Positions 15,697-23,170 of a stretch of 26,683 bases of DNA are shown in pieces. The position numbers and the translations under genes were made by a program. The DNA is from SHLQ01 sp047638715 (GTDB lineage: Bacteria > Actinomycetota > Acidimicrobiia > Acidimicrobiales > SHLQ01), in NCBI GenBank assembly GCA_047638715.1, contig JBLIMK010000059.1, forward strand, positions 1 to 26,683, read 5' to 3'. How positions within the stretch are numbered: the stretch's first letter is position 1; each line of letters starts with the position of its first letter. The notes beneath the pieces were generated by a model that saw only the letters and a list, made by a program, of their open reading frames with translations, was not told the DNA's origin and ran no database searches.

Positions 15697-16143
15697 CAGG
15701 TGGTGTTGCACGTCGAGGCCGACCGCGGCCATCTCGACCGTGTAGCTGAGCGTGTCACCGTCGACTTTGAGCGCTCGATGAACCTCGGTCACGGCCTTTG
15801 CTGAGGCGGTCGTAACAACAGATACCGAACGAAAACTGATCGTCTGGCCGTCGATGACCCCCTCGTGGACCTCGCTGATGCCGCTGGGTTGGGAGACGAC
15901 GAGCTCGGCTCGATTTGTGCCAACCGGGCGGATATAACCCGCTTCGGCGTGTAGAGGCAGACCGGTCTCGGCATGTTTCGTGCGCTGCACGTAGGAGAGA
16001 AATGGCTTGCCAACGTGGCCGAACTCAACCTGTTCGACATAGTCGAATGGATCGATGGTCGGATAACGACCCGCTCCCGCACCCGCCCACGAACCAACAA
16101 TCCAGGCGAGGTGCTCAATGTCGGTATGAAGGGGAGGTGTCAT
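15673..16143 (-). CDS. Nitrobindin-like heme-binding beta-barrel protein
   Basis: 156 residues, the standard length. It carries the family hallmark GSWAGAGAGRYPTI (GxWxGxGxGxYPTI, about 17-30), then PFLSYVQRT, HAEAGYIRP and LVVSQPSGISEVHEG. The C-terminal HHLSATL supplies the proximal heme His (H148). Nitrobindins hold ferric heme and react with NO or peroxynitrite in the cytosol. The 3' end overlaps the convergent MFS gene by 24 bases. The start faces the divergent GNAT across 106 bp, in which I see no other feature. Confidence 0.93.
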   Translation of the reverse strand: MTPPLHTDIEHLAWIVGSWAGAGAGRYPTIDPFDYVEQVEFGHVGKPFLSYVQRTKHAETGLPLHAEAGYIRPVGTNRAELVVSQPSGISEVHEGVIDGQTISFRSVSVVTTASAKAVTEVHRALKVDGDTLSYTVEMAAVGLDVQHHLSATLQRG

Positions 16144-16249
16144 GGCTTCATCGTACGGTCGGTCAGGCGTTCGAAACGTTTAACGAGTATGAACGTCTGC
16201 ATGGAGGCGATGATCGGCGAGGCACGACGCTGACGCCTAGGGTTCGGGC

Positions 16250-16849
16250 ATGGTCAACGTGCGAGCCGCGAGGCCGAGTGATATCGATGCGCTCCTCACG
16301 CTGGACACGAAGCTGTTCATCGAGGACGCTGGCAAGCATGCCCCTCTGATGGCAGCTGCCGAGATCGAACTGGCGACGACGAGGTTGACGCTCGAACCCC
16401 TTCGAGAAACCCATGCCGCGGAGATGGCGTCCGTGTTGTCAGACCCCGAGGTCTACGAATTCACGGGCGGTTCCGCGCCGACATTGGACGACTTGACGAG
16501 GCGCTACAGGAGTCAGATCGAAGGGCCAATCGACGGCGGCGAGGCGTGGCGCAACTGGATTCTGCGCGACACCGAGACCGGTCGCGCAGCGGGCTTTCTG
16601 CAGGCGACCATCGTGGGCGACGAAGCCGATATCGCATGGCTCGTCGGCCGCGATTTCCAGGGTCGGGGCTACGCCGTCGAAGCATCCGCGGCAATGGGTG
16701 CGTGGCTCAGCTCGACCGAGGTTGGACGGATCACAGCGCACGTTCATCCCGAGCACGAGAAGTCCCAACGCGTCGCTGCGGCCATAGGCCTGACCCGAAC
16801 GGATCGGGTCGACGAGCACGGCGAAGAGGTATGGGATTCGCGCTTGTAA
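16250..16849 (+). CDS. GNAT-family N-acetyltransferase with an extra N-terminal GNAT-like segment
   Basis: 199 residues. From about residue 38 the protein is a complete RimJ/RimL-like acetyltransferase: ELATTRLTLEPLRETHA, SDPEVYEFTGG, the acetyl-CoA loop VGRDFQGRGYAVEAS (QGRGYA) and SQRVAAAIGLTRTD. The first ~34 residues (VNVRAARPSDIDALLTLDTKLFIEDAG) look like the first strand and helix of a different GNAT domain, so the gene may be an in-frame fusion of a decayed upstream GNAT with an intact one. The ATG at 16250 has AGGG 8-9 bases before it. An alternative start at 16349 would yield just the intact domain. The acceptor substrate is unknown. Confidence 0.85.
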   Translation: MVNVRAARPSDIDALLTLDTKLFIEDAGKHAPLMAAAEIELATTRLTLEPLRETHAAEMASVLSDPEVYEFTGGSAPTLDDLTRRYRSQIEGPIDGGEAWRNWILRDTETGRAAGFLQATIVGDEADIAWLVGRDFQGRGYAVEASAAMGAWLSSTEVGRITAHVHPEHEKSQRVAAAIGLTRTDRVDEHGEEVWDSRL

Positions 16850-16951
16850 CGAGCATTACGCAGGCACAGGGCGGCCGCTTAGCTCGTAGGTGGTCAGGCG
16901 AGTGCGCATGTCGTTGCTCTCCCGCACCGTGCGTGGAGCCCTCGCAGCTTG

Positions 16952-17713
16952 TCAGCGTTTGGTCACGAGGGCGTGGAGGAAGAAGCGACTCGTCTTGGCG
17001 ACGTCGACCGCCCAACCGAGTTCGTAGAGCCGATTGTCCAGTTCCGTGGGGTGCCAGTAGCGCTTCACGATTTCGAACTCTCGTCCGTCAGCCAGGGTTC
17101 GGGTGGCCGTCCCGGTCATCAAGTCATTCACGCTCGTCCCGGAAGACACCACGTGAACGTCGTTGGCTCCGTCGCCCTGGGCATCGTGAACCGATATCGG
17201 ATGCGCGCTGTCAACAATGCAGACTCGACCGCCGGGGACGAGGTGCCGGTCGACCATCGCCCAGAATTCCTCGAAGCGATCATCGGGAACATGACTCAAC
17301 CAAAAAGAGAAGAAGATCGCCTCGAACGTTCGCCCGAGATCGAGCTGAAAGATGTCGGCTTCCACGAACTCCACCGACGCTGGGGTCGAGAGAGCGGCGA
17401 TCTTGGCCCGGTTGATGTCGAGGACCTCAGCCGATGAGTCGACGACGGTCAGCTGTTCGGTACCCATTGCCAGGATCTCGGTCCAGGTGCCGGTACCCGC
17501 CGCCAATTCCAGCAGCGAGCGCGCTGGAAGGAACGACTCGAGCCGCTGTTTCAGCACGTCCTTATCGAAGTCCCACACCGCCGTGTGCTCGTTGCCGAGG
17601 TCGTAGCGACCCCGCCGATACCACCAGTCGTCATACTCGGGCGCCCGCTCCCGGTAATACTGCTTCTGCCCCTCGAGCAGCGTCACATCGGAAGGTGTCG
17701 ACTCGGTGCTCAT
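16952..17713 (-). CDS. Class I SAM-dependent methyltransferase
   Basis: 253 residues. The start EGQKQYYRERAPEYDDWWYRRGRY is typical of UbiE/type-11/25 methyltransferases. SAM motif I is LLELAAGTGTWTEIL, then LTVVDSSAEVLDI (acidic loop), FVEADIFQL, and the post-motif LVPGGRVCIVDS. Methyl acceptor unknown. It stands alone on the minus strand between the GNAT and the lipoprotein gene. The gaps on both sides (102 and 138 bp) hold nothing I can name. Confidence 0.85.
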   Translation of the reverse strand: MSTESTPSDVTLLEGQKQYYRERAPEYDDWWYRRGRYDLGNEHTAVWDFDKDVLKQRLESFLPARSLLELAAGTGTWTEILAMGTEQLTVVDSSAEVLDINRAKIAALSTPASVEFVEADIFQLDLGRTFEAIFFSFWLSHVPDDRFEEFWAMVDRHLVPGGRVCIVDSAHPISVHDAQGDGANDVHVVSSGTSVNDLMTGTATRTLADGREFEIVKRYWHPTELDNRLYELGWAVDVAKTSRFFLHALVTKR

Positions 17714-17851
17714 GTGCTCAGAGTAGGTGCGAATCAGAGGTCGGGGTTGTTCCCTTTGGCGCGGTTCTCGACATTGCAGCGGACATCGCGGTCGCCGAGG
17801 GCAGTGTGGCCCGGTGAGTATCTGTCGTCGAAGCCCGGCGCACTTATCGTT

Positions 17852-19159
17852 TCATCCGACGGCCATGAACTGAATCGACTGGGCCATGGCGTCAATGGCG
17901 GCCAGGCCTTGAAGGTTGGCTTCGAGGCGCCAGACTTTGCCGTTCGCCTCGATAAGCCACACTTTGCGGCGCACGTCGTCAGGGGCATCGGTCCAGGCCA
18001 GCTCGTAGCCCGCTCGAGCTCCGCCCTTCGTGGCACCGATCGTATCGACGAAAGCTCCGGACGAAACCGTCGTTATATTCGCGATAACCCAGGGCCCTGG
18101 CGGCAACACGTCCTCGACAGCTTGTTCGAGGGTCACCCCACCGAGCGACTCGAGCGTCACGTCATGGTGCACCCGACCGTCCTCAGCACCACGACGGAAG
18201 AAGCCGCACGAATTTCCCTCGGGCCCATAAAGCTCGACCGTCGAGACCAGGGCGCCCGGATAGGCGATCTTCAGCGCCTCGTCGGCGCACACCTCATAGT
18301 CGTCGCCCAACGCCGAACCGAACGGGTCGTCGAAACATCGGTGCCCAATGTGTTCTTCGTGTGTACCCGTCGGGTCGGTGAACGTGACGATCGCCTTGAG
18401 CTCGGCCGGGCCATCCCAATCGGGCACCCAGTAGTTGCCCCCGGAGTTGACCGCGAAGCCGGTGTCGAGTCCCTTCCACCGATGGACCACGACCGAATTC
18501 ACCACGATTGCACTGTCGCTCGAAGCGCTGAAGTGGAACACCCCGGACACGCAGTCGATCGAGTCGACTACCCGCGCCTGAACCGAGCTCGATGTAGGAC
18601 ATCCGCTGTAGCGAAGGACGCTCACCGTTGCGTCGGCGACGCCCGACTCGTTCGTGACGAGCACGGTAAAAACGAGGTCGTTGGGTTCGACATCGTGCAC
18701 GATGTCCTCGATGGGCACTTCAGTACCCGATGACAGGACGTCGACGATCGACGCCAGCCCGGAACCGCCGGGGTGACGGGCGACCGACAGCTCCCAGTCG
18801 AGCGGCGTCTCGACATCTTCGACGAAACTCACCGAGACCTGCGGAGGGTTCGTTGCGCACTCGACCAGCAACGTGGGCTCAATCGGCGCGGCCGGCGGGG
18901 CCTCGGTCGTGGTCGTGGTCGTGGCCTCGGTGTCTTTATCACTCGCAGATGGGTCGGTAGTCGTGGGCGCTGTTGTGGCCGATACGTCCAACGACACCAC
19001 CTCGCCCGGCTCGATGGGCGAGTCGTCAGCAAACGGCACGGCAGCGGGCACACTCTCGCCACCGCATGCCGTGAGAATCACGGCTGCGGCGATGCCCGCG
19101 ACAGCTAGTCGGTTTCTTGGGCAGCAAACGATGGTTGCGAATCGGTGGTTGATCGTCAT
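17852..19159 (-). CDS. Predicted secreted lipoprotein of unknown function
   Basis: 435 residues. A basic N-terminus, a hydrophobic run (LAVAGIAAAVILTACGG) and a lipobox LTA-C with C32 indicate signal peptidase II processing and lipid anchoring. A Thr/Ser/Asp-rich linker follows (about 60-90, including six consecutive Thr), then extracellular domains with several Cys that could form disulfides. Part of the middle resembles an Ig-like beta domain by alternation (SVSFVEDVETPLDWELSV), but no family is recognised. Monocistronic. The GTGGTC-type repeats seen around 18905-18930 are simply the Thr codons of the linker. Confidence 0.78.
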   Translation of the reverse strand: MTINHRFATIVCCPRNRLAVAGIAAAVILTACGGESVPAAVPFADDSPIEPGEVVSLDVSATTAPTTTDPSASDKDTEATTTTTTEAPPAAPIEPTLLVECATNPPQVSVSFVEDVETPLDWELSVARHPGGSGLASIVDVLSSGTEVPIEDIVHDVEPNDLVFTVLVTNESGVADATVSVLRYSGCPTSSSVQARVVDSIDCVSGVFHFSASSDSAIVVNSVVVHRWKGLDTGFAVNSGGNYWVPDWDGPAELKAIVTFTDPTGTHEEHIGHRCFDDPFGSALGDDYEVCADEALKIAYPGALVSTVELYGPEGNSCGFFRRGAEDGRVHHDVTLESLGGVTLEQAVEDVLPPGPWVIANITTVSSGAFVDTIGATKGGARAGYELAWTDAPDDVRRKVWLIEANGKVWRLEANLQGLAAIDAMAQSIQFMAVG

Positions 19160-19436
19160 GGACGTGCCTCGGCATGGACGGGTTATGAATGCGTGTTACA
19201 TGAACCTTCGGCGTCCTCGTCCCAATCCTGAACCGGGTGCAGACCCCCCAACGGGCAGCTAGCTCCGCAGACTCTCGATCCAGGTTTCGTGAACGGTCGC
19301 CATCGCGGCCCATTCGGCTAGGATTAAGAGCCCCCTCCTCGGCTACGTTGCTACGGCACCGAATTTGAAGCCTCAGCGAGCTTCGCGGTTCACGGCGGAT
19401 TGCGTCCGACACGAGCAAACGAAAGGGGACGGCGAG
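19160..19436. other. Gene-free stretch upstream of the GNAT gene
   Basis: 277 bases between the divergent lipoprotein and GNAT genes. They probably carry both promoters. No tRNA, hairpin terminator or repeat was identified. A leftward AGGAGG near 19337 is not followed by a convincing ORF. Confidence 0.4.
19421..19428 (+). promoter_or_regulatory. Ribosome binding site supporting a TTG start
   Basis: GAAAGGGG is placed 8 bases before a TTG at 19437. No Shine-Dalgarno precedes the upstream in-frame ATG at 19365. Confidence 0.6.
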
Positions 19437-20018
19437 TTGAATGGTCCCAACGACACACCGAAACCTGACGCGCGAATCACCGGTGCGACGCTCACCTTCG
19501 GCGAGTGGCGAGCCCGCCCGATGCTCGAATCTGACGCCGATCTGGCGTTCACGTTCTTGAACGATCCCGGCGTCACCGCCGCCCGCACGCGCCTGCCCCC
19601 GCAAGACTTCGCAGGCGCCCTCGCCTGGGTGAACGACGCGCTCTCCGACGCCGCATGTGTCCCATGGATTCTCGAATCGGCCAACGATGCAGGCAGCGCC
19701 GGCTTCATCGCACTACAAAGTTTCGACCCCACTACGGGTGTCGCCGAAATTGGCTTTCTGGTCATGCCATCGGCGCGTCGTAAGGGACTGGCAACCAAAG
19801 CGCTGCGAGCCGTTACCGAATGGGCATTCGCCACCCTCGATATTCACCGTGTGTATCTGGTTCACGACACCTCGAACGAAGGCTCGTGCAAAGCTGCTGT
19901 CTCAGCCGGGTACGCCATCGAAGGCACTTGTCGTAGTTCCCGCCCAAGACCCGATGGGACGCGGGCAGACTCAGAACTCCATGCCCGGCTCCGGACCGAC
20001 GGCGAGACCACAGCATGA
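19437..20018 (+). CDS. GNAT-family N-acetyltransferase, RimJ/RimL-like
   Basis: 193 residues from a TTG start with a strong RBS; an ATG start at 19365 would add 24 poorly conserved residues. Family features: LTFGEWRARPMLESDADLAFTFLNDPGV, then VAEIGFLVMPSARRKGLATKALRAVTEWAF (acetyl-CoA loop RRKGLA), then VYLVHDTSNEGSCKAAVSAGYAIEGTCR. RimJ/RimL relatives acetylate protein or peptide N-termini, antibiotics or small amines. The stop overlaps the ATG of the cyclase/STAND gene by 4 bases. It is therefore the first gene of a likely four-gene unit that ends with the peptide and methyltransferase genes. Acetylation of that peptide is possible but only inferred from position. Confidence 0.85.
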   Translation: MNGPNDTPKPDARITGATLTFGEWRARPMLESDADLAFTFLNDPGVTAARTRLPPQDFAGALAWVNDALSDAACVPWILESANDAGSAGFIALQSFDPTTGVAEIGFLVMPSARRKGLATKALRAVTEWAFATLDIHRVYLVHDTSNEGSCKAAVSAGYAIEGTCRSSRPRPDGTRADSELHARLRTDGETTA

Positions 20019-22846
20019 AGATCCTTGGCCGCCGGACCCTCCTCTTCACCGACATCGAAGGCTCGACCGCGCTTCTTCAACGGATCGGTCATCCTCGCTT
20101 CGTCGAGCTCATGGATAAGCACCACCAGATCATGAGAACGGCGATCCGAAACAACGATGGCAAAGAGATCCGGAATGAGGGCGACGCCTTCGTTGTTCTG
20201 TTCCCCACCCCGATGAACGGCCTGAACTGCGCCGTCGAGTCACAGAAGGCCTTTCGGGCCGGGCCATGGCCTCCCGGCGCTGCGATCTCGGTTCGTATGG
20301 GTCTCCACGAGGGAGAGATCGGACTCTCCGAGTCCGGGCATCACGGAATAGCGCTGCACGAGGCCGCGAGAGTTTCTTCAGCCGCGCACGGCGGACAGGT
20401 GTTGCTGTCCGAGGATGCCCATAACTCGATGACGGCAGCGCTACCTGAAGGAAGCCCGCTACGCCTCGTCGAACTCGGCACCTTCGCACTGAAGGACATC
20501 GGCAAGAGCGTGCCCCTCATCCAAGTTGTACATCCAGATCTTGTCGACGATTTCCCGATGCCGCGCAGTAGCGGTAGCACGCCGCACAACTTGCCGGCCC
20601 AGCTGACGTGCTTGGTCGGGCGCACCGATGAGGCACTCGAGGTCGAGGAACTCATCCGGTCGCATCGGCTCGTAACTCTGCTCGGAGCGGGCGGCGTCGG
20701 AAAAACCCGGCTCGCTCTCCAGGTAGCTGCCGACCTGGGATCGCACTTCTCCGACGGCATGTGGCTCGTGGAGCTCGCTTCGCACGAGGACCCCTCCCAA
20801 ATTTTCGACGAGATTCGCCGAAGCATGCGGATCCCCGACGACGGCAATGGCGACCAAACCACCATCCACGCGATCCACACGTCGAGCGTGCTGCTCATCC
20901 TCGACAACTGTGAACACCTCTTGGAAGGCGTGGCTCGTTCGATCGACATTCTGATTCGTGAATGCCCGGGTCTGCATGTGCTTACGACGAGTCGCGAACC
21001 GGTCGGCACGATGGGCGAGGTGCAATGGCGTGTCCCCCCGCTCACGGACTCAGACGCGGTCGACCTGCTCACCGCTCGAGCGCGGCTCGTTGCTCCGAAC
21101 TTCGAAGTGAGCTTGGCCGAACGAGACATTCTCGAGCGCGTCTGCCAGCGACTCGACGGAATCCCGCTAGCCATCGAGTTGGTCGCCGGTCGATTGGCCA
21201 CCATCCCCGTCGAGGAAATCGAATCGCGGCTACTCGACGAGCTTCGGCTGCTCTCGACCGGAGCCCGCGGCCATTTACCCCGACACAAGACACTTCGCGC
21301 TGCCCTCGATTGGAGCTATCGGCTTCTGTCCTCAGAGGAGCAACGGCTGCTGAAATGCCTCGCGGTCTTTCCCGGTTCGTTCGAGCTTCCAGCCGCGGAA
21401 GCTATTTGCTCCGACGAGGTCATTGCCGAGCACGACATCCTCGACTTGCTCGAGTCTTTGCACGCGAAATCTCTCGTCACCGTCGATTGGTCGAGGAAGC
21501 CGCCGCTCGTGAGCCGCTCTGAGATCGTGGGGCAATACGCAGCCTCGCTGCTCAGCACAACCGACGAGGGCCCTCGTCTCGCTCAGCGCCACGCCCGCTA
21601 CTACTTCGAGCTAAGCAACTCGGCGCTTCCAGGGTTTCGCGGGAGCGACAGGTACACATGGATGACTCGGGTCGACGCCGATCGAGACAACCTCTCCCAG
21701 GCATTCGAATGGCTTGCCGAACACGACCCCGACGACGCCGCCTCGATGATTGTCAACCTAAAGGAATGGCTCATCGCCGCGGTCTCAAGCCCATGGCGAA
21801 CGCGGCTACGCCAGCTCTCCGAGCGCACCGACATCTCGCCACGATCGATTGCCGTATCGAATGCAATCCGGTCGATGCTCGCCGGGGTCTACGGATTCGA
21901 AACGGCTGCGATCGCGTCCGAAACATCGCGGCGTGCCCTTGACCACCTCGACGCGATCGACGACCAGCGCGACAGAATTCGGGCGCTCACGAACCTTGCA
22001 GCCGGGTCACGGGAAACAGATCAGGCAAAAGCCACATGGCTAACAGAACAAGCCGTTTCAGAGGCAGAGGAGCTCGGCGAGGAGAAGGACATCGTCGCGT
22101 CGATGCTCGATCTCCTCATCGTCCATCACGAGCACCACCACGTGACCCGTCGATTGCGTTCGGCCGTGCTCGAGCGAATGGAAGACAGCGGCGCATGGCC
22201 GAGCGTGCATCCCTTGGTCGATAGCGCGCTTGCCGCGCATCAAGAGGGCGAACACGAACGATCACTCGCATGGTTGACCCAGGCCGAACAGTTACTGCCA
22301 CCTGTGCCGATGGCTGGCGGCATCATGACAGAGGACGCCCAGGTCTGGACTATCTGGAGTGTGCTTATCCGAGCCGAAGTCGGCGACACAGCAACCGCCA
22401 TCCTGCTCGCGGAAAGTGCCTTCGCTGCCTTCGGCGACAAGGGGTCCCTCGCGACAAAGACGTTGACCAGCAACTACGGACAGGCGCTTCTCATCGACGG
22501 TCGCTTCGACGAGGCGTACAGTGCATTCGAGGTTGCGATCGAGCTCGAGGACGCGTGGCGATACGTCAGTTTCGCCATCGCCTCACTTGGGCTCGCTTCG
22601 ATCGATATTCGTCGCGACAACTGCCAAGCGGCCGTCGATCGACTGACGCCGATCTCGATCGAGAATCCACGGATCTGGGTGCAAGCGAGAGCCCATGACG
22701 TTTTGGCGCAGGCACATTTTGGGTTAGACCAACGTGACGACGTCAAGAGACACGTTCGCCTAGCCGACGAACTCCGCCAGGAGTACGGGTTTGCCGTACC
22801 GCGAGCATTGCGCGCCGAAGCAGACGCAATCAGAAACACAATCTGA
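20015..22846 (+). CDS. Multidomain regulator: class III nucleotide cyclase domain, STAND/NB-ARC-like ATPase, TPR-like C-terminus
   Basis: 943 residues. Residues 1-175 form a class III cyclase domain: LLFTDIEGSTALLQ with metal ligand D13, and RNEGDAFVVLF with metal ligand D57. The dyad region GIALHEAARVSSAAHGGQVLLS keeps the transition-state Arg (R119) but has His (H115) where catalytic enzymes have Asn. R53 replaces the usual adenine-selecting Lys, so activity is doubtful. Residues ~197-460 form a P-loop ATPase: Walker A GAGGVGKT (224-231), Walker B VLLILDN (292-298), then LTTSREPVG and GIPLAIELVAGRL. The remaining ~480 residues are helical and TPR-like. The LuxR HTH common in relatives is absent, so output is not direct DNA binding. 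Coupled to the GNAT (ATGA) and 67 bp before the peptide gene. Confidence 0.88.
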   Translation: MKILGRRTLLFTDIEGSTALLQRIGHPRFVELMDKHHQIMRTAIRNNDGKEIRNEGDAFVVLFPTPMNGLNCAVESQKAFRAGPWPPGAAISVRMGLHEGEIGLSESGHHGIALHEAARVSSAAHGGQVLLSEDAHNSMTAALPEGSPLRLVELGTFALKDIGKSVPLIQVVHPDLVDDFPMPRSSGSTPHNLPAQLTCLVGRTDEALEVEELIRSHRLVTLLGAGGVGKTRLALQVAADLGSHFSDGMWLVELASHEDPSQIFDEIRRSMRIPDDGNGDQTTIHAIHTSSVLLILDNCEHLLEGVARSIDILIRECPGLHVLTTSREPVGTMGEVQWRVPPLTDSDAVDLLTARARLVAPNFEVSLAERDILERVCQRLDGIPLAIELVAGRLATIPVEEIESRLLDELRLLSTGARGHLPRHKTLRAALDWSYRLLSSEEQRLLKCLAVFPGSFELPAAEAICSDEVIAEHDILDLLESLHAKSLVTVDWSRKPPLVSRSEIVGQYAASLLSTTDEGPRLAQRHARYYFELSNSALPGFRGSDRYTWMTRVDADRDNLSQAFEWLAEHDPDDAASMIVNLKEWLIAAVSSPWRTRLRQLSERTDISPRSIAVSNAIRSMLAGVYGFETAAIASETSRRALDHLDAIDDQRDRIRALTNLAAGSRETDQAKATWLTEQAVSEAEELGEEKDIVASMLDLLIVHHEHHHVTRRLRSAVLERMEDSGAWPSVHPLVDSALAAHQEGEHERSLAWLTQAEQLLPPVPMAGGIMTEDAQVWTIWSVLIRAEVGDTATAILLAESAFAAFGDKGSLATKTLTSNYGQALLIDGRFDEAYSAFEVAIELEDAWRYVSFAIASLGLASIDIRRDNCQAAVDRLTPISIENPRIWVQARAHDVLAQAHFGLDQRDDVKRHVRLADELRQEYGFAVPRALRAEADAIRNTI

Positions 22847-22899
22847 CGATTCCGATGTGTCGCAGAGCAACCTTCAGCTACTATTCCGGCACCTAAGAG

Positions 22900-22904
22900 A
22901 AGGA
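22900..22904 (+). promoter_or_regulatory. Ribosome binding site of the repeat peptide gene
   Basis: AAGGA lies 9 bases before the ATG at 22914. An ATG at 22906 is out of frame. This supports independent, efficient translation of the peptide gene. Confidence 0.65.
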
Positions 22905-22913
22905 AATGCACCC

Positions 22914-23165
22914 ATGTCAAAGCACGCCACAATGGCGATCGATCCGGACGCGCTTGCGAGTTATTTGAAGCCCGAGACACAAGACGACCTCGTCGACTCG
23001 ATCGAGCCAGAAACCCCAGGCATCCGCGAACCTGAGGTCGAAGGTATCCGCGAGCCAGAAACCCCAGGCATCCGCGAACCTGAGGTCGAAGGTATCCGCG
23101 AGCCAGAAACCCCAGGCATCCGCGAACCTGAGGTCGAAGGTATCCGCGAGCCAGAAGAGGGCTAG
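22914..23165 (+). CDS. Repeat peptide, candidate multi-core RiPP precursor for the adjacent borosin-like methyltransferase
   Basis: 83 residues. Residues 1-30 form a leader (MSKHATMAIDPDALASYLKP..., ending in DDLVDSI). Then come six octapeptides alternating EPETPGIR and EPEVEGIR (31-78) and a tail EPEEG. There is no signal peptide, TM segment or Cys. The IDPDALASYL segment recalls the DP..L..YL opening of leader helices in bacterial split-borosin precursors; I recall this pattern but could not align it. The gene ends 5 bp before a methyltransferase resembling OphMA. The leader-plus-repeated-core layout and tight coupling support a precursor role. Each octapeptide would be one core, with cleavage perhaps after Arg and methylation in the GI(R) region; both are inference. 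Alternatively it is a low-complexity structural peptide. Confidence 0.75.
   Translation: MSKHATMAIDPDALASYLKPETQDDLVDSIEPETPGIREPEVEGIREPETPGIREPEVEGIREPETPGIREPEVEGIREPEEG
23004..23147 (+). repeat. Three perfect 48-bp tandem repeats inside the peptide gene
   Basis: Units at 23004-23051, 23052-23099 and 23100-23147 are identical at every base. Each begins GAGCCAGAAACC and ends GAAGGTATCCGC, and each encodes two octapeptides (EPETPGIR, EPEVEGIR). A partial fourth unit (GAGCCAGAA) precedes the stop. Identity including third codon positions points to recent copy-number expansion. The two 24-bp half units are themselves related, an older duplication. Confidence 0.97.
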
Positions 23166-23170
23166 GAAGA

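Noticed and set aside
17714..17851. Small gene upstream of the methyltransferase
   Set aside because: Only short frames without RBS or recognisable sequence; treated as intergenic.
17585..18733. 382-residue plus-strand ORF
   Set aside because: Antisense to the methyltransferase and the lipoprotein; the lipoprotein has a clear signal peptide and lipobox, while this frame has no recognisable features.
18900..18935. GTGGTC-like simple repeat as a regulatory element
   Set aside because: It is the complement of Thr codons in the lipoprotein's linker.
23004..23147. CRISPR array
   Set aside because: Repeats are contiguous without spacers, keep a reading frame and encode octapeptides.
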